Counted from the first letter of the stretch, positions 1 through 8,419 are shown. The stretch is DNA of 64,000 nucleotides from an uncultured Pelagibacteraceae bacterium (GCA_902594655.1 CACJMW010000001.1:44892-108891); one strand, 5' to 3'. The notes: generated by a model not told the origin, from the letters alone. A program made the numbers and translations.

Positions 1-472
1 AATTTAATGACAAATTTTCATTTTTTATTTCAATTGTATTTCCAATTTTATCAAAAAATTTTTTTACAGATCGATTTTTTGGAAATATAGGGACGGGACC
101 AATACCTAAAGATATTGGTGGTAGCGGTATTGCCCTAACAATATCTATTCTTTTACCAACATATTTTTTCAATTCATTCATTTTAATAGTTGAAATAAAG
201 CTAATAACTTTTTGTGAATTCTTAAATTTTAGCTCTTTTATTATTTTTTTACCTACTTCTGGTGTTACACCCAGAAAAATCCAATTTGATTTATCAACAA
301 TATCTTGATTTAGATTTAACACTTCTATCTTGCTGCTTTTTCTTTTAAGTAATGATGAAATCTTTTTATTTCTTTTTGATAAATAAATTTTTTTATATTT
401 TATTTTAGATTTGATTATTCCTTCAACGACAGCTTTGGTTATCTCTCCAGTTCCAATAAAGCCTAAATTCAT
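1..472 (-). CDS. ProC-like NAD(P)-binding reductase, 3' part cut by window edge
   Basis: I translated this by hand from the complement of 472 down to position 2: 157 codons with no stop, so the C-terminus lies outside the window. The protein opens MNLGFIGTGEITKAVVEG, a Rossmann GxGxx fold start with a glycine at each expected turn. Further in are FLGVTPEVGKK and RAIPLPPISLGIGPV, which match the layout of pyrroline-5-carboxylate reductases (RAMPNTP in the classical enzyme). The proline-rich variant of that motif suggests a ProC-like paralogue rather than certain ProC, so no symbol is given. If it is ProC, it makes proline from pyrroline-5-carboxylate in the cytoplasm. It reads away from the next gene, whose terminator lies between them. 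Confidence 0.75.
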   Translation of the reverse strand, partial: MNLGFIGTGEITKAVVEGIIKSKIKYKKIYLSKRNKKISSLLKRKSSKIEVLNLNQDIVDKSNWIFLGVTPEVGKKIIKELKFKNSQKVISFISTIKMNELKKYVGKRIDIVRAIPLPPISLGIGPVPIFPKNRSVKKFFDKIGNTIEIKNENLSLN

Positions 473-504
473 TTTTAAAATATACACATTTATTTTTCAA
501 AAAA

Positions 505-534
505 AAAAGACCAGCATTTACATGCTGGTCTTTT
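505..534 (-). terminator. Rho-independent terminator of the outer-membrane-like gene
   Basis: A perfect 9-bp stem GACCAGCAT/ATGCTGGTC (509-517 with 522-530) with a 4-nt loop, flanked by A-run 499-508 and T-run 531-534. On the minus strand the A-run gives a long U-tract after the hairpin, 35 nt past the stop of the gene at 569-1213. Confidence 0.85.
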
Positions 535-568
535 AAATATTTAAAGTCTAGTGACTATATTGTTTGTA

Positions 569-1213
569 TTAGAAACCTTTTACAATACTAACACCAACAC
601 TATAACCATCCATACCTGAAACAGTTACTACGTTACCTTGGCCGCCTTCACTATCAGCTCCACCAATTTTAACATCTTCGTACTCACTTAGAGTAGCTTC
701 TAACCTCATAGTTACATCTGACACATCTCTTTCGAAACCTAGTGAAAGATGAGTACCCCAAAGGTCATCGTTACCATATTTAGTTCCTGTATTCATGTTT
801 TCGTTAGTTATAATGTCTGAATGAGTTACACCCAATTTAGCATACACTCCTTCACTTCCAAGTGGTGCCATTAGGTAAGCGCCGACGTTTGACTCTAGAT
901 CAACTTGAACTGTAGTGTTCCCAGTGTCTACCTGCTCTTCATCTCTATTGTTAGTTACAGTTTCAGATTCGATGTCGTAAGGTATTGCCTCTACTCCAAT
1001 CGAAACTAAATCCATAATTTTATATTCAATAAAAATAGATCCTACAGCAGCCTCTAAAGTCTCTGTTCTACTCTCATTACTTTGAGTTTCAGATCCATTC
1101 GCATCTAAGCTAACGCCTTTTACATTAATCCCTACAGAAACTTGTGCACTAGCAGAGAAAATTGCAAAAGTGGATAATATAGTTGCTATAATTATAGTTT
1201 TTAATTTATGCAT
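569..1213 (-). CDS. Small outer-membrane beta-barrel-like protein
   Basis: A 214-residue exported protein. Residues 1-23 form a typical signal peptide (basic start, hydrophobic core, SASA before the cut). The mature part is acidic, rich in Ser/Thr/Gly and has alternating polar/hydrophobic stretches such as VGAYLMAPLGSEGVYAKLGV. It ends in phenylalanine (SVGVSIVKGF), the usual last residue of outer membrane barrels recognised by BamA. I do not recognise the family. About eight strands fit the length, so a small barrel of OmpA/OmpW size is a reasonable guess. An AGGA Shine-Dalgarno lies just before the ATG. It is a single-gene unit with its own terminator at 505-534. Confidence 0.75.
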   Translation of the reverse strand: MHKLKTIIIATILSTFAIFSASAQVSVGINVKGVSLDANGSETQSNESRTETLEAAVGSIFIEYKIMDLVSIGVEAIPYDIESETVTNNRDEEQVDTGNTTVQVDLESNVGAYLMAPLGSEGVYAKLGVTHSDIITNENMNTGTKYGNDDLWGTHLSLGFERDVSDVTMRLEATLSEYEDVKIGGADSEGGQGNVVTVSGMDGYSVGVSIVKGF

Positions 1214-1371
1214 TTTATTTCCTATATTTTTAATTAATTAATTAATTAGTGGATGTTCGTACCATATCCCTAATGAAAATCCAAACAAAACACCTTTAAA
1301 CGTGTATATATATGAAAGATTAAATATATTAGTTGTATTTTTACAACATTAAAATGATTTAAAATAAAGGT

Positions 1372-1875
1372 TTATTTACAATTTCCAATTGAATTTTGAT
1401 CACAAACTCTACCATCTACCCATGTTGCATTATTCAAATTTGTACCTTCAAAATTAGCACCTATGATGTTTGCAGCTGTGAGATCGGCTCCGACTAAATT
1501 AGCATTTTTAAAATTTGCCTCTATAAGTGTGGCGCCAATTAGATTGGATCTGGTTAAATTTGCGCTAGTGAAATTAGATTGCTCAAAATTCCCACCTTCC
1601 ATGTTAGACTCGTATAAATTTGCTCTCATAAATGAAGATTCTGAAAATGTACCAAATGCTAGAGTAGAGTTCATCATAATACTTTTATCAAAATTAACTT
1701 TAATAAAACTTGCGAAAGATAAATTTGAATTAGGCAAATAACTGCCCCCTAAATCTTGACCCTCTGAAAATCTACAATTTGTATAATCGACTCCATCGCC
1801 TATTGGATCGTCGCATCCAGCATTTACGTTAAATGCATACAAGACAAATACTATTAAAAAAATAATTTTTTTCAT
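1372..1875 (-). CDS. Exported pentapeptide-repeat protein
   Basis: A 167-residue protein with an N-terminal signal peptide (about residues 1-19, ending NVNA). Residues 45-150 are tandem pentapeptides of the A(N/D)Lxx type, for example SNLSFASF, ANLYESN and ANLTRSNL, which fold into a right-handed quadrilateral beta helix. Cysteines sit near both ends (GCDDP and CRF at the start; VCDQ and NCK at the end), so disulphide caps in the periplasm are possible. Its ATG overlaps the azlD stop by 4 bp, so it is probably translated with azlCD. Function is unknown; pentapeptide proteins act as scaffolds, gyrase mimics or secreted structural proteins. Confidence 0.85.
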   Translation of the reverse strand: MKKIIFLIVFVLYAFNVNAGCDDPIGDGVDYTNCRFSEGQDLGGSYLPNSNLSFASFIKVNFDKSIMMNSTLAFGTFSESSFMRANLYESNMEGGNFEQSNFTSANLTRSNLIGATLIEANFKNANLVGADLTAANIIGANFEGTNLNNATWVDGRVCDQNSIGNCK

Positions 1876-2198
1876 CCAAAATAGTTACTTATTATAGCTA
1901 ATATGATAGCAGAAAATACTGTAGGATAAACCAAGTTTCTTTTCGTGATGTAAAATATTAATATTGCGGAAATAATAACTACAACTCTCATTAAATAACT
2001 TGTATCTATAAGATCACCATTAGGAAATATTAAAACTCTAGAAATTAACGCCGCTAAAGTAGAATAAGCTAAACAATTGAACCATCTATAAATTTTGGAA
2101 TTTTCATCAATTTTTTCGGAAGTTACAGTTCCGAGAAATCTTGACGAATAAGTGGCTATAGAAGTAACTATAATAGCTAAAACTATTTCAAGTGACAT
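1872..2198 (-). CDS. azlD: AzlD-family membrane protein
   Basis: A 108-residue, very hydrophobic protein with about four membrane segments, the usual size of AzlD. AzlD is the small partner of AzlC, and together they export branched-chain amino acids and analogues. The gene overlaps azlC by 11 bp upstream and the pentapeptide gene by 4 bp downstream, which indicates one transcript. Recognition rests on size, topology, the SRF/LP-type early loop and on sitting directly after azlC. Confidence 0.85.
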   Translation of the reverse strand: MSLEIVLAIIVTSIATYSSRFLGTVTSEKIDENSKIYRWFNCLAYSTLAALISRVLIFPNGDLIDTSYLMRVVVIISAILIFYITKRNLVYPTVFSAIILAIISNYFG

Positions 2199-2892
2199 TT
2201 CTTTCCCCTATAAAAAATGCAATTGTCCCTGCAATAATTCCACCAATCAGAATACACCACTCAGGAGAAATATAATAAAATGTCGGTCCTAAAACAGCTC
2301 CTAGAATAATAGCAAATGAAACACTTTTTGATTTCATTACACCAATCATTGCACATAAAAAGTATATGGGATTTACAATTGCTAAACCTATCATCATATC
2401 TTTATTCAAATATTCTGCAGAAAAAAATCCAATAATTGTTGAAAAAATAGCGATCAACCAAGTCGCTGTACCAATACCAATCCAAAAGTCAATTCTATAT
2501 TTCTTTTCAATTTTTTTATAATTACTCCTCATAATCAACCAAGATGAAACAGCTACAAAATGACAAGATAAGTAATATTTCCATCGCGGTTGATTTTTTG
2601 AAATTACAAGTGTCATTAAAGATACTGTCATTGGATATAATCTTGCATTGACAAGCCATACTGCTAAAAAAATATTTAATAGTGATGCACTTATAATCAT
2701 TGACTCCGCTAAAACTAAAGAGCCAGGCAGAGCATAAATTAAAAAACTCGAAAAGATACTTTCCTGTATCGTAAAACCAATATTTTTTAATAGAGCTCCA
2801 ATAGCAATGAAACTTGCCCCTAAGGCTATAGCGGGGCTATCAAAGCTTTTGATTGAAAATAAACCTTTAAGAAATATTTTGAAATTGATCAT
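2188..2892 (-). CDS. azlC: AzlC-family branched-chain amino acid exporter
   Basis: A 234-residue inner membrane protein with several hydrophobic helices. The stretch FSSFLIYALPGSLVLAES and the following NARLYPMTVSL match the AzlC hallmark (an AGxxQ-like region, then NxRxxLYS-like). AzlC/AzlD pairs export leucine, isoleucine, valine and toxic analogues. The start overlaps the livF stop by one base, so it is the sixth gene of the liv block. An efflux pair in the same unit as a branched-chain uptake ABC system is notable. Confidence 0.85.
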   Translation of the reverse strand: MINFKIFLKGLFSIKSFDSPAIALGASFIAIGALLKNIGFTIQESIFSSFLIYALPGSLVLAESMIISASLLNIFLAVWLVNARLYPMTVSLMTLVISKNQPRWKYYLSCHFVAVSSWLIMRSNYKKIEKKYRIDFWIGIGTATWLIAIFSTIIGFFSAEYLNKDMMIGLAIVNPIYFLCAMIGVMKSKSVSFAIILGAVLGPTFYYISPEWCILIGGIIAGTIAFFIGERNVT

Positions 2893-3677
2893 TAACCACC
2901 AAGAAATAATCTCCCTACATCTGGATTTTGTAGCAACTCATTTCCTGAACCTGCAATTGCAGTCTGTCCTGAAACAAGAACATAACCGATATCAGCAAAC
3001 TCCAATCCTTTTTTGGCGTTTTGTTCTACTAGAATAATTGTTTTTTTTTCATTCTCTTGAAGATCCCTTAGAATTTCAAAAACCATATCAATATACTTTG
3101 GTTCTAAACCAATTGATGGCTCATCAACTAATAGCACTGACGGTTTCATTACTAAAGCTCTAGATATTTCTAATAAACGTCTTTCTCCACCAGATAAAAC
3201 TTTTGCAGGTTGATTTCTTCTATTTTTTAGTCTTTCATATTTTTGCAAGACTTTTTCAGCTTCCTCAAAAGATTCTTGAGTTTTGTCTTTAATAAAGCCT
3301 CCCATTAGCAAATTTTCTTCAACTGTCATATCCGGAAATACTGAATTATCTTGTAAAATATATGCAATACCTTCTGATTTTAATTTTTCAGCAGGAGTCA
3401 ATTTTGTTATCTCTCTTCCATCAATTTGAATTTGACCTGAAAAAATATTAGTAAATCCATAAATTGAGTGAAGTATTGTTGATTTTCCAGCTCCATTTGG
3501 ACCAATTAAACATAAGGATTGGGCTCTACTAACAAATAAATCCAGATTATGTAAAATTTCCATTTTACCGTAACCAGCACATAAATTTTTTATTGTTAAA
3601 TGTATATCGTTGGGTGATAATTTTTTAAGATCATCTGCTTTCGGTGCTGTCCCAAGAACTTCATATTGATTGGACAT
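2892..3677 (-). CDS. livF: Branched-chain amino acid ABC transporter ATPase, LivF type
   Basis: A 261-residue ABC ATPase. Walker A GPNGAGKST is at 59-67, signature LSGGE at 161-165, Walker B VLLVDEP at 181-187, with the LivF-type GLEPKYIDMVFE after it and the switch histidine replaced by Q in VEQNAKKGLEFAD, as is usual in LivF. It energises uptake of branched-chain amino acids or related substrates at the inner membrane with LivG, LivH and LivM. The N-terminus carries about 25 extra residues before the ABC core. It shares one base with livG upstream and azlC downstream. Confidence 0.93.
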   Translation of the reverse strand: MSNQYEVLGTAPKADDLKKLSPNDIHLTIKNLCAGYGKMEILHNLDLFVSRAQSLCLIGPNGAGKSTILHSIYGFTNIFSGQIQIDGREITKLTPAEKLKSEGIAYILQDNSVFPDMTVEENLLMGGFIKDKTQESFEEAEKVLQKYERLKNRRNQPAKVLSGGERRLLEISRALVMKPSVLLVDEPSIGLEPKYIDMVFEILRDLQENEKKTIILVEQNAKKGLEFADIGYVLVSGQTAIAGSGNELLQNPDVGRLFLGG

Positions 3678-4417
3678 TATTGAGCTCCTAAATAAGCATC
3701 TATTACACGCTTATTATTTTTAATTTCATTAGGAGAGCCGTTAGCTAACATTTTACCGTGTGCTAAACAAAATATATTTTCAGCTAATTGCATTATTACT
3801 CTCATATTGTGCTCTATTACCAAAAGAGTAATTCCAAAATCCTGATTAACTTTAATCAGTCTGTCAATAATTCCATTAATCAACGTAGGATTTATTCCAG
3901 CAGTTGGCTCATCTAATAAAAGCATCTCAGGCTCGTTCATTAATGCCATAGCAAGTTCTAAGAGTTTTTGTTGTCCAAAAGATAAATCTCCAGCTCTTAA
4001 TTTTCTTTTCTGATATAAGCCAACAAAATTAAGTAAGTTTTCAGATTTTTCAGTCAATTCTTTTGGTATTTTAGAAAAAATTTTAAATATATTTTCATCA
4101 CTTCCTTTGTGGCTTATAAGCATATTATCTACACAATTTAATTTCCCATAAATTCTTGTTTGCTGAAAAGTTCTTAGCAATCCAAGTTTGGCTATTACTG
4201 GAACAGGTAATTCAGATACTTCTTGCCCATTAAATTTTATAGAACCTTTATCAATAGGGTAGGTTCCAACAATTGAATTAAATAAAGTTGTTTTGCCAGA
4301 TCCATTTGGACCTATTAATCCAAAGATTTTTCCTTTTTCAACAGACATTGAAATATCTACATTTGCTTTTACTCCTCCAAAAGATTTACTTACATTTTTT
4401 ACTTCTAAAATACTCAT
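3677..4417 (-). CDS. livG: Branched-chain amino acid ABC transporter ATPase, LivG type
   Basis: A 246-residue ABC ATPase with Walker A GPNGSGKT (36-43), signature LSFGQ (145-149), Walker B MLLLDEP and the LivG-typical AGINP after it; IEHNMRVIM carries the switch histidine. LivG usually has this H and longer helical insert, which separates it from LivF. It pairs with LivF on the cytoplasmic face of the LivHM permease. It overlaps livM by 4 bp (ATGA type), indicating translational coupling. Confidence 0.93.
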   Translation of the reverse strand: MSILEVKNVSKSFGGVKANVDISMSVEKGKIFGLIGPNGSGKTTLFNSIVGTYPIDKGSIKFNGQEVSELPVPVIAKLGLLRTFQQTRIYGKLNCVDNMLISHKGSDENIFKIFSKIPKELTEKSENLLNFVGLYQKRKLRAGDLSFGQQKLLELAMALMNEPEMLLLDEPTAGINPTLINGIIDRLIKVNQDFGITLLVIEHNMRVIMQLAENIFCLAHGKMLANGSPNEIKNNKRVIDAYLGAQ

Positions 4418-5463
4418 TTTAATTCTACCTGTGCCTTTCGATCTGCTTCATCGATTACTTCTCCAAATCTTTCAGGATATTTTTCCCTTAACCATCCCAT
4501 TATTCCTTCTGGAAAATAAATCACGATAACAACTATAAGAACTCCAAGAGCAACATACTGCCAGCCTAAGAAGAATGTCCAAAAACCCTCTTTAAAAATA
4601 TGAAATAAAGTTGCACCAATTATTGGTCCCCACAAAGTTCCTTTTCCTCCTAAAATTGCCATTAAGACCATAAATACACCCATCTCTCTTCCATCAAATG
4701 CTACGTCTGTTGAATCAATATATCCAACCAGTCCTCCCATGATTCCTCCAGCTAAACCACAAAAAAAAGCTGACACCATCCAGCCAATTATTTTATATTT
4801 CATTGTTTCTATACCCATGGCCTCTGCTTTATCCTCATTGTCTCTAATAGCGTTAAGAATTAGTTTAAATCTTGTAGAATAAATCGCTCTGACTGTAATA
4901 AAAGTAAGCACAAGTACAGCAAAACTTAAAAAATAAAAGAATTCCCCTCTCGCCTCTAATCCACCAACATTAGGAAAAGGTGGTGTAGTAAATCCTTGTC
5001 CAGCACCTATTATTTCTATTCCTCCTGATATTTCGCCTGCCGCAACTCCTAAACCTAGAGTACAAATTGCGAAATAATGACCTCTCAATCCTAAAATGGC
5101 GTAACCAATTAAGCCCGCAACAATTGTTGGAACTACCGCAGCTACTACAAGTCCAGCAGCCATTCCTTGGAAAAATTGTGAAGGAGTATGTACAAAAGTT
5201 TTTTCTCCACCACTTTCTGTCCATTCTGCCAGTGGAAAAAACATGCCAACTTGAACTGAAGCACAAAGATACATGCCTAAACCATAAAATAAGATATTTC
5301 CAAAAGTATTATATCCCATCTCACCACCTTGAATATTCCAAGTGGTAGCCAAGACAATTAATACGCACAAAATGGATAGTTGAACTTTAAATGCGGGAAA
5401 AACAAAAGGTGCAGCTAGTCCAAAAACTAATATACCGATATATAATAAAATATTTTTGTTCAT
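4414..5463 (-). CDS. livM: Branched-chain amino acid ABC transporter permease, LivM type
   Basis: A 349-residue polytopic membrane protein. LRGHYFAICTLGLG and GAGQGFT match the LivM family. The EAA-like cytoplasmic loop is at AIRDNEDKAEAMGIETMKYK, and LGGKGTLWGPIIGA is the family's conserved closing motif. With LivH it forms the transmembrane channel. A loop of about 30 residues (AEWTESGGEKTFVHTP) between the early helices is longer than in enteric LivM. The stop overlaps the livG start and the start touches the livH stop. Confidence 0.92.
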   Translation of the reverse strand: MNKNILLYIGILVFGLAAPFVFPAFKVQLSILCVLIVLATTWNIQGGEMGYNTFGNILFYGLGMYLCASVQVGMFFPLAEWTESGGEKTFVHTPSQFFQGMAAGLVVAAVVPTIVAGLIGYAILGLRGHYFAICTLGLGVAAGEISGGIEIIGAGQGFTTPPFPNVGGLEARGEFFYFLSFAVLVLTFITVRAIYSTRFKLILNAIRDNEDKAEAMGIETMKYKIIGWMVSAFFCGLAGGIMGGLVGYIDSTDVAFDGREMGVFMVLMAILGGKGTLWGPIIGATLFHIFKEGFWTFFLGWQYVALGVLIVVIVIYFPEGIMGWLREKYPERFGEVIDEADRKAQVELK

Positions 5464-6356
5464 TATTTTAAATACTCTCTTTTTCTTGACAACTTAAATC
5501 TTCTATAAACAAGGATTAAAACTAATAATAAAAATACTGAGCCAATTCTAAATTCTGTACCTAAAATATAATCTGCAAATTCTTCAAAAACACCTAAACC
5601 CATTCCAGATAATGCTACACCTGGTAAATTTCCTAATCCAGCAACAATCACAATCATAAAAGATCTAATCGTATAAGGTAATCCCATGTATGGATGAATT
5701 GTAAAAGTAATTGATATTAGAGCTCCCGCAACGCCACATAATGCTGCATTTATACCAAATGTTGCAGCATATACCTTTTCTGTATCTACACCTAATATCT
5801 TTGCTGCTCTTGAGTTTTGAGCTGTTGCTCTTATCGCACGACCCAACTTAGATTTTTTCATATAAATCACCAAACAAATTGCAAACAATATACTAACGGT
5901 AGCAGAAAATATTTTTGAGTTTGGCAAAACAACGTTATTATCAAATAAAAACGTCGTTCCATAACCTGAGTTGGCCAAAACGACATCAGCACCAAATGCA
6001 AAATTCATTAATTGCATAAATAAAATGCTTATTCCGAATGTTGCGAGTATCGAAATAAATAAATCTCTGTCTACAACTTTGTTAATAACTAATTTATAAA
6101 TTCCGATACCAACGAAATACATTATTATCGGCGAAATAATTACTCCCCATGCTGGATGAATGCCATAAAGATACATGAAATAAGCTATATATCCTCCAAG
6201 AATAACTAAGTCGCCTTGTGCGATATTTATGATATTCATAACTCCCCATTGCAACGCCATACCGTAAGCAATCAATGCAAATAAAACACCCAAAAGTATT
6301 CCATCCAAGCAAGCTTGGATAGTTATCATCGGATACTGGAAAACCATGAAGTCCAT
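5463..6356 (-). CDS. livH: Branched-chain amino acid ABC transporter permease, LivH type
   Basis: A 297-residue membrane protein with about eight helices. GVMNIINIAQGDLVILGGY is the family N-terminal signature (N-hAHG-in most members). The EAA-like loop is AIRATAQNSRAAKILGVD and the closing GLGNLPGVALSGMGLG motif is present. It is the first permease gene after the livJ terminator at 6367-6399, so its level depends on readthrough of that hairpin or on a promoter inside the short gap. Confidence 0.93.
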   Translation of the reverse strand: MDFMVFQYPMITIQACLDGILLGVLFALIAYGMALQWGVMNIINIAQGDLVILGGYIAYFMYLYGIHPAWGVIISPIIMYFVGIGIYKLVINKVVDRDLFISILATFGISILFMQLMNFAFGADVVLANSGYGTTFLFDNNVVLPNSKIFSATVSILFAICLVIYMKKSKLGRAIRATAQNSRAAKILGVDTEKVYAATFGINAALCGVAGALISITFTIHPYMGLPYTIRSFMIVIVAGLGNLPGVALSGMGLGVFEEFADYILGTEFRIGSVFLLLVLILVYRRFKLSRKREYLK

Positions 6357-6366
6357 AATTTGATCT

Positions 6367-6399
6367 AAAAAAAAATACCCCCTAAGATTTAGGGGGTAT
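6367..6399 (-). terminator. Attenuating terminator between livJ and livH
   Basis: A perfect 11-bp stem ATACCCCCTAA/TTAGGGGGTAT (6375-6385 with 6389-6399) and a 3-nt loop, followed on the minus strand by a 9-nt U-tract (A-run 6367-6375). It begins 15 nt after the livJ stop and ends 11 nt before the livH start. This position is typical for partial termination that leaves the binding protein far more abundant than the membrane parts. The extent of readthrough is inferred. Confidence 0.85.
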
Positions 6400-6413
6400 T
6401 TATATATCAGCTA

Positions 6414-7652
6414 TTATCTTTCAGACCACTTAGGTATTGGATGAATTAACTCTGCTGAAGCCCATTTTAAAGGAGCGACAACTTTGTTTTCACATTTACC
6501 TGCGCTATCACACATAACCTGGAAAAGCACCATAGGCTTATCAACGTTTTGACCACCTTCAGCGAACTTAATATTTCCATAGAATGTTTGCATGTTAGTT
6601 GCGGCAAGAGCATCTCTAACTTTCTTTTGATCAAAAGAATTTGCTCTTTCAAATGCATCTTTAAATACTAACAATGCAGCTGAAGACTCAGCTGATTGAT
6701 ATGGTGGATCATAGCCAAATTCCTTTTCAAAATCTGCAGCATATTTCATACCATCTTTAAAGAAATCATCTTTATAAGTTAAAGTTTTATGCCATTGAGA
6801 TGCACAAAGTGCATATTGTGAATTCTTACCATGTTGTTTTGATAATTTAGCAGCATCACAATGCGTCATTGCCAACATTGGAACATCTACTTTCATTTCT
6901 GCTATTTGCCTAATAGCAGTCAATGCACCTTTTGTATGACCTGAAACAACAAGGACATCTGGTTTCATTTGTTTAACTTTGACTAAAGTTGCAGCCATGT
7001 CATTAAGTTCTTTTGGTAATTTATCATCAATTATAATTTCAGAACCAGTTCTTTCAGCTGCATCTAAAATACCCAACCTAACGTCTTGTGAAAATGCATC
7101 TTGTTCAAAAGCTTGTGCAATTTTAACACCTTTTCCACCATTTAATTCAACAGCAGTTTCAATTGCTACATCAAGATATAAATTTGCTGGAGCTAGTACT
7201 GCAAATAGGTATTTGTAACCCTTAGTAAATAAAGATCTAGAAGCACCATTTGCTTCCACCATCGGAACACCATATTTTTCAGTTACAGGCGCTATTGCTT
7301 TCGTTAAACCTGAACTATATGGCCCAAGCATAAACTCAACACCATCTTGTGAAATTAATCTTTCTGCAAGTTGCGCAGCTCTTTTTGGATTTGACTCATC
7401 ATCGTAATAAATAATGTCAAATTTGTAAGTCTTTCCTCCAACTTTTACACCACCCATACTGTTTATTCTGTCAACAGCCATGTTGTAACCGTTTTGAGTA
7501 TGAACACCATTAGATGAATATTTTCCCGTTAAAGAAATTGCGGCACCTAGTACAATTTTATCACCTACAACTTTTGCTAATGAAATAACAGAAGTTGAAA
7601 ATAAAATTGTTAATGCAGAAAAAAATGTTATTAAAATATTTTTTATTTTCAT
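6414..7652 (-). CDS. Branched-chain amino acid-type ABC substrate-binding protein
   Basis: A 412-residue periplasmic binding protein of the Leu/Ile/Val class (type I fold). Residues 1-26 are a signal peptide ending ISLA. The mature part opens with IVLGAAISLTGKYSSNG, the family motif in which S/T and G contact the ligand amino and carboxyl groups. YYDDESNPKRAAQLAERLI and MLGPYSSGLTKAIAPV are standard. It feeds the LivHMGF transporter downstream. Ligand cannot be fixed from sequence: the family also covers amides, urea and aromatic acids. A strong purine-rich ribosome site, GGAGAAGGAG, ends 5 nt before the ATG and suggests high expression. Confidence 0.9.
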   Translation of the reverse strand: MKIKNILITFFSALTILFSTSVISLAKVVGDKIVLGAAISLTGKYSSNGVHTQNGYNMAVDRINSMGGVKVGGKTYKFDIIYYDDESNPKRAAQLAERLISQDGVEFMLGPYSSGLTKAIAPVTEKYGVPMVEANGASRSLFTKGYKYLFAVLAPANLYLDVAIETAVELNGGKGVKIAQAFEQDAFSQDVRLGILDAAERTGSEIIIDDKLPKELNDMAATLVKVKQMKPDVLVVSGHTKGALTAIRQIAEMKVDVPMLAMTHCDAAKLSKQHGKNSQYALCASQWHKTLTYKDDFFKDGMKYAADFEKEFGYDPPYQSAESSAALLVFKDAFERANSFDQKKVRDALAATNMQTFYGNIKFAEGGQNVDKPMVLFQVMCDSAGKCENKVVAPLKWASAELIHPIPKWSER

Positions 7653-7742
7653 TTTTCTCCTTCTCCTCTTAATAAATTTATTAATATTAATATTAAATAT
7701 AAAAATTATTTTTTTTTCAAGTATGCCAAATGTTTATTCGGG

Positions 7743-8357
7743 TTAATATTGTTGAGTTACAGCAATGATTATTGCAATTACAATTAATACACACGCTGAA
7801 ATTGAATTAATTACTCTTGGATTTGCTTTTAACCAAGTGATTAACTTATTTGCAAGAACAGCATAACCAACGAGAGAAATAAAATCTAAAAGCATGTAAG
7901 TTGAAATTAAAATTATGAATTGAACAATATAATTTTCAGAAAAATCAATGAACTGTGGAAAAATAAATGGAAAAAACATCCATGCTTTAGGGCTTGTTCC
8001 TGCAACTAAAAAACCATCTTTGAAGAAAGAAAAAAAACTTTTTGATGAAATATTTTTTGAATTTATATCTTTTGGTCTACTTTTATAAATATCATAAGCT
8101 AAATAACATATATAAATTATTCCAATCCACTTAAATGTATTAAGAAATAATGAATTGTCAGAAAAAAAAGAGCCAATAACAAAAATAACTAAAGTTGCTT
8201 GAATAAAATTTGCGGTCACATCTCCTAAAGCTGTCCAAATACAATTTTTCACTCCATAATTCATCGAGTAAGAAATTATAACTATTCGAGGTGTGCCAGG
8301 AGTAATGAATAGGAAAATTATGATTTGTAAAAAAAGTATAAAATCTAGGGGAAGCAT
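7743..8357 (-). CDS. LysE/RhtB-family amino acid exporter
   Basis: A 204-residue inner membrane protein with about six helices. ITPGTPRIVIISYSMNYGVKN is the LysE/RhtB signature (TPGPN-type) and the SPKAWMFF motif at about residue 118 is also family-typical. These proteins export lysine, threonine, homoserine or similar solutes. Substrate is not predictable here. The start lies 7 nt after a long perfect hairpin (8365-8413) that probably forms the 5' end of the mRNA, so translation may be switched. Confidence 0.9.
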   Translation of the reverse strand: MLPLDFILFLQIIIFLFITPGTPRIVIISYSMNYGVKNCIWTALGDVTANFIQATLVIFVIGSFFSDNSLFLNTFKWIGIIYICYLAYDIYKSRPKDINSKNISSKSFFSFFKDGFLVAGTSPKAWMFFPFIFPQFIDFSENYIVQFIILISTYMLLDFISLVGYAVLANKLITWLKANPRVINSISACVLIVIAIIIAVTQQY

Positions 8358-8364
8358 TTTTCAG

Positions 8365-8413
8365 AGATAGTCCTAATTAACCGGGAGCTAAAAATGGCTT
8401 AGTAGGACTATCT
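8365..8413 (-). promoter_or_regulatory. Candidate cis-regulatory hairpin leader of the LysE-family gene
   Basis: On the minus strand an 11-bp perfect stem (AGATAGTCCTA with TAGGACTATCT) closes a 27-nt apical region that can extend the stem through AGCC/GGTT after mismatches. The hairpin ends 7 nt before the ATG at 8357. The only Shine-Dalgarno-like AGGA lies in its 3' arm, so folding would hide it. A TATACT box at 8420-8425 (minus) would start the transcript close to the hairpin's 5' end. There is no U-tract, so it is not a simple terminator. A small ligand- or protein-responsive leader is inferred; I could not match it to a named riboswitch class. Confidence 0.5.
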
Positions 8414-8419
8414 TGAATT

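Noticed and set aside
1239..1257. TTAA tandem repeats as a functional repeat
   Set aside because: Very short, low complexity and expected in AT-rich intergenic DNA.
1332..1347. GTTGTA/TACAAC hairpin as terminator of the pentapeptide gene
   Set aside because: Only 6 bp and no U-tract on the minus strand.
1463..1741. Plus-strand ORF opposite the pentapeptide gene
   Set aside because: Its repeats (KFA, KLA) are only the antisense of the pentapeptide repeats.
8365..8413. SAM-II/SAM-V riboswitch in front of the LysE-type gene
   Set aside because: The size and location are similar, but the loop sequence lacks the pseudoknot partners I remember for those classes and the gene is not a methionine gene. 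Kept only as an unnamed leader.
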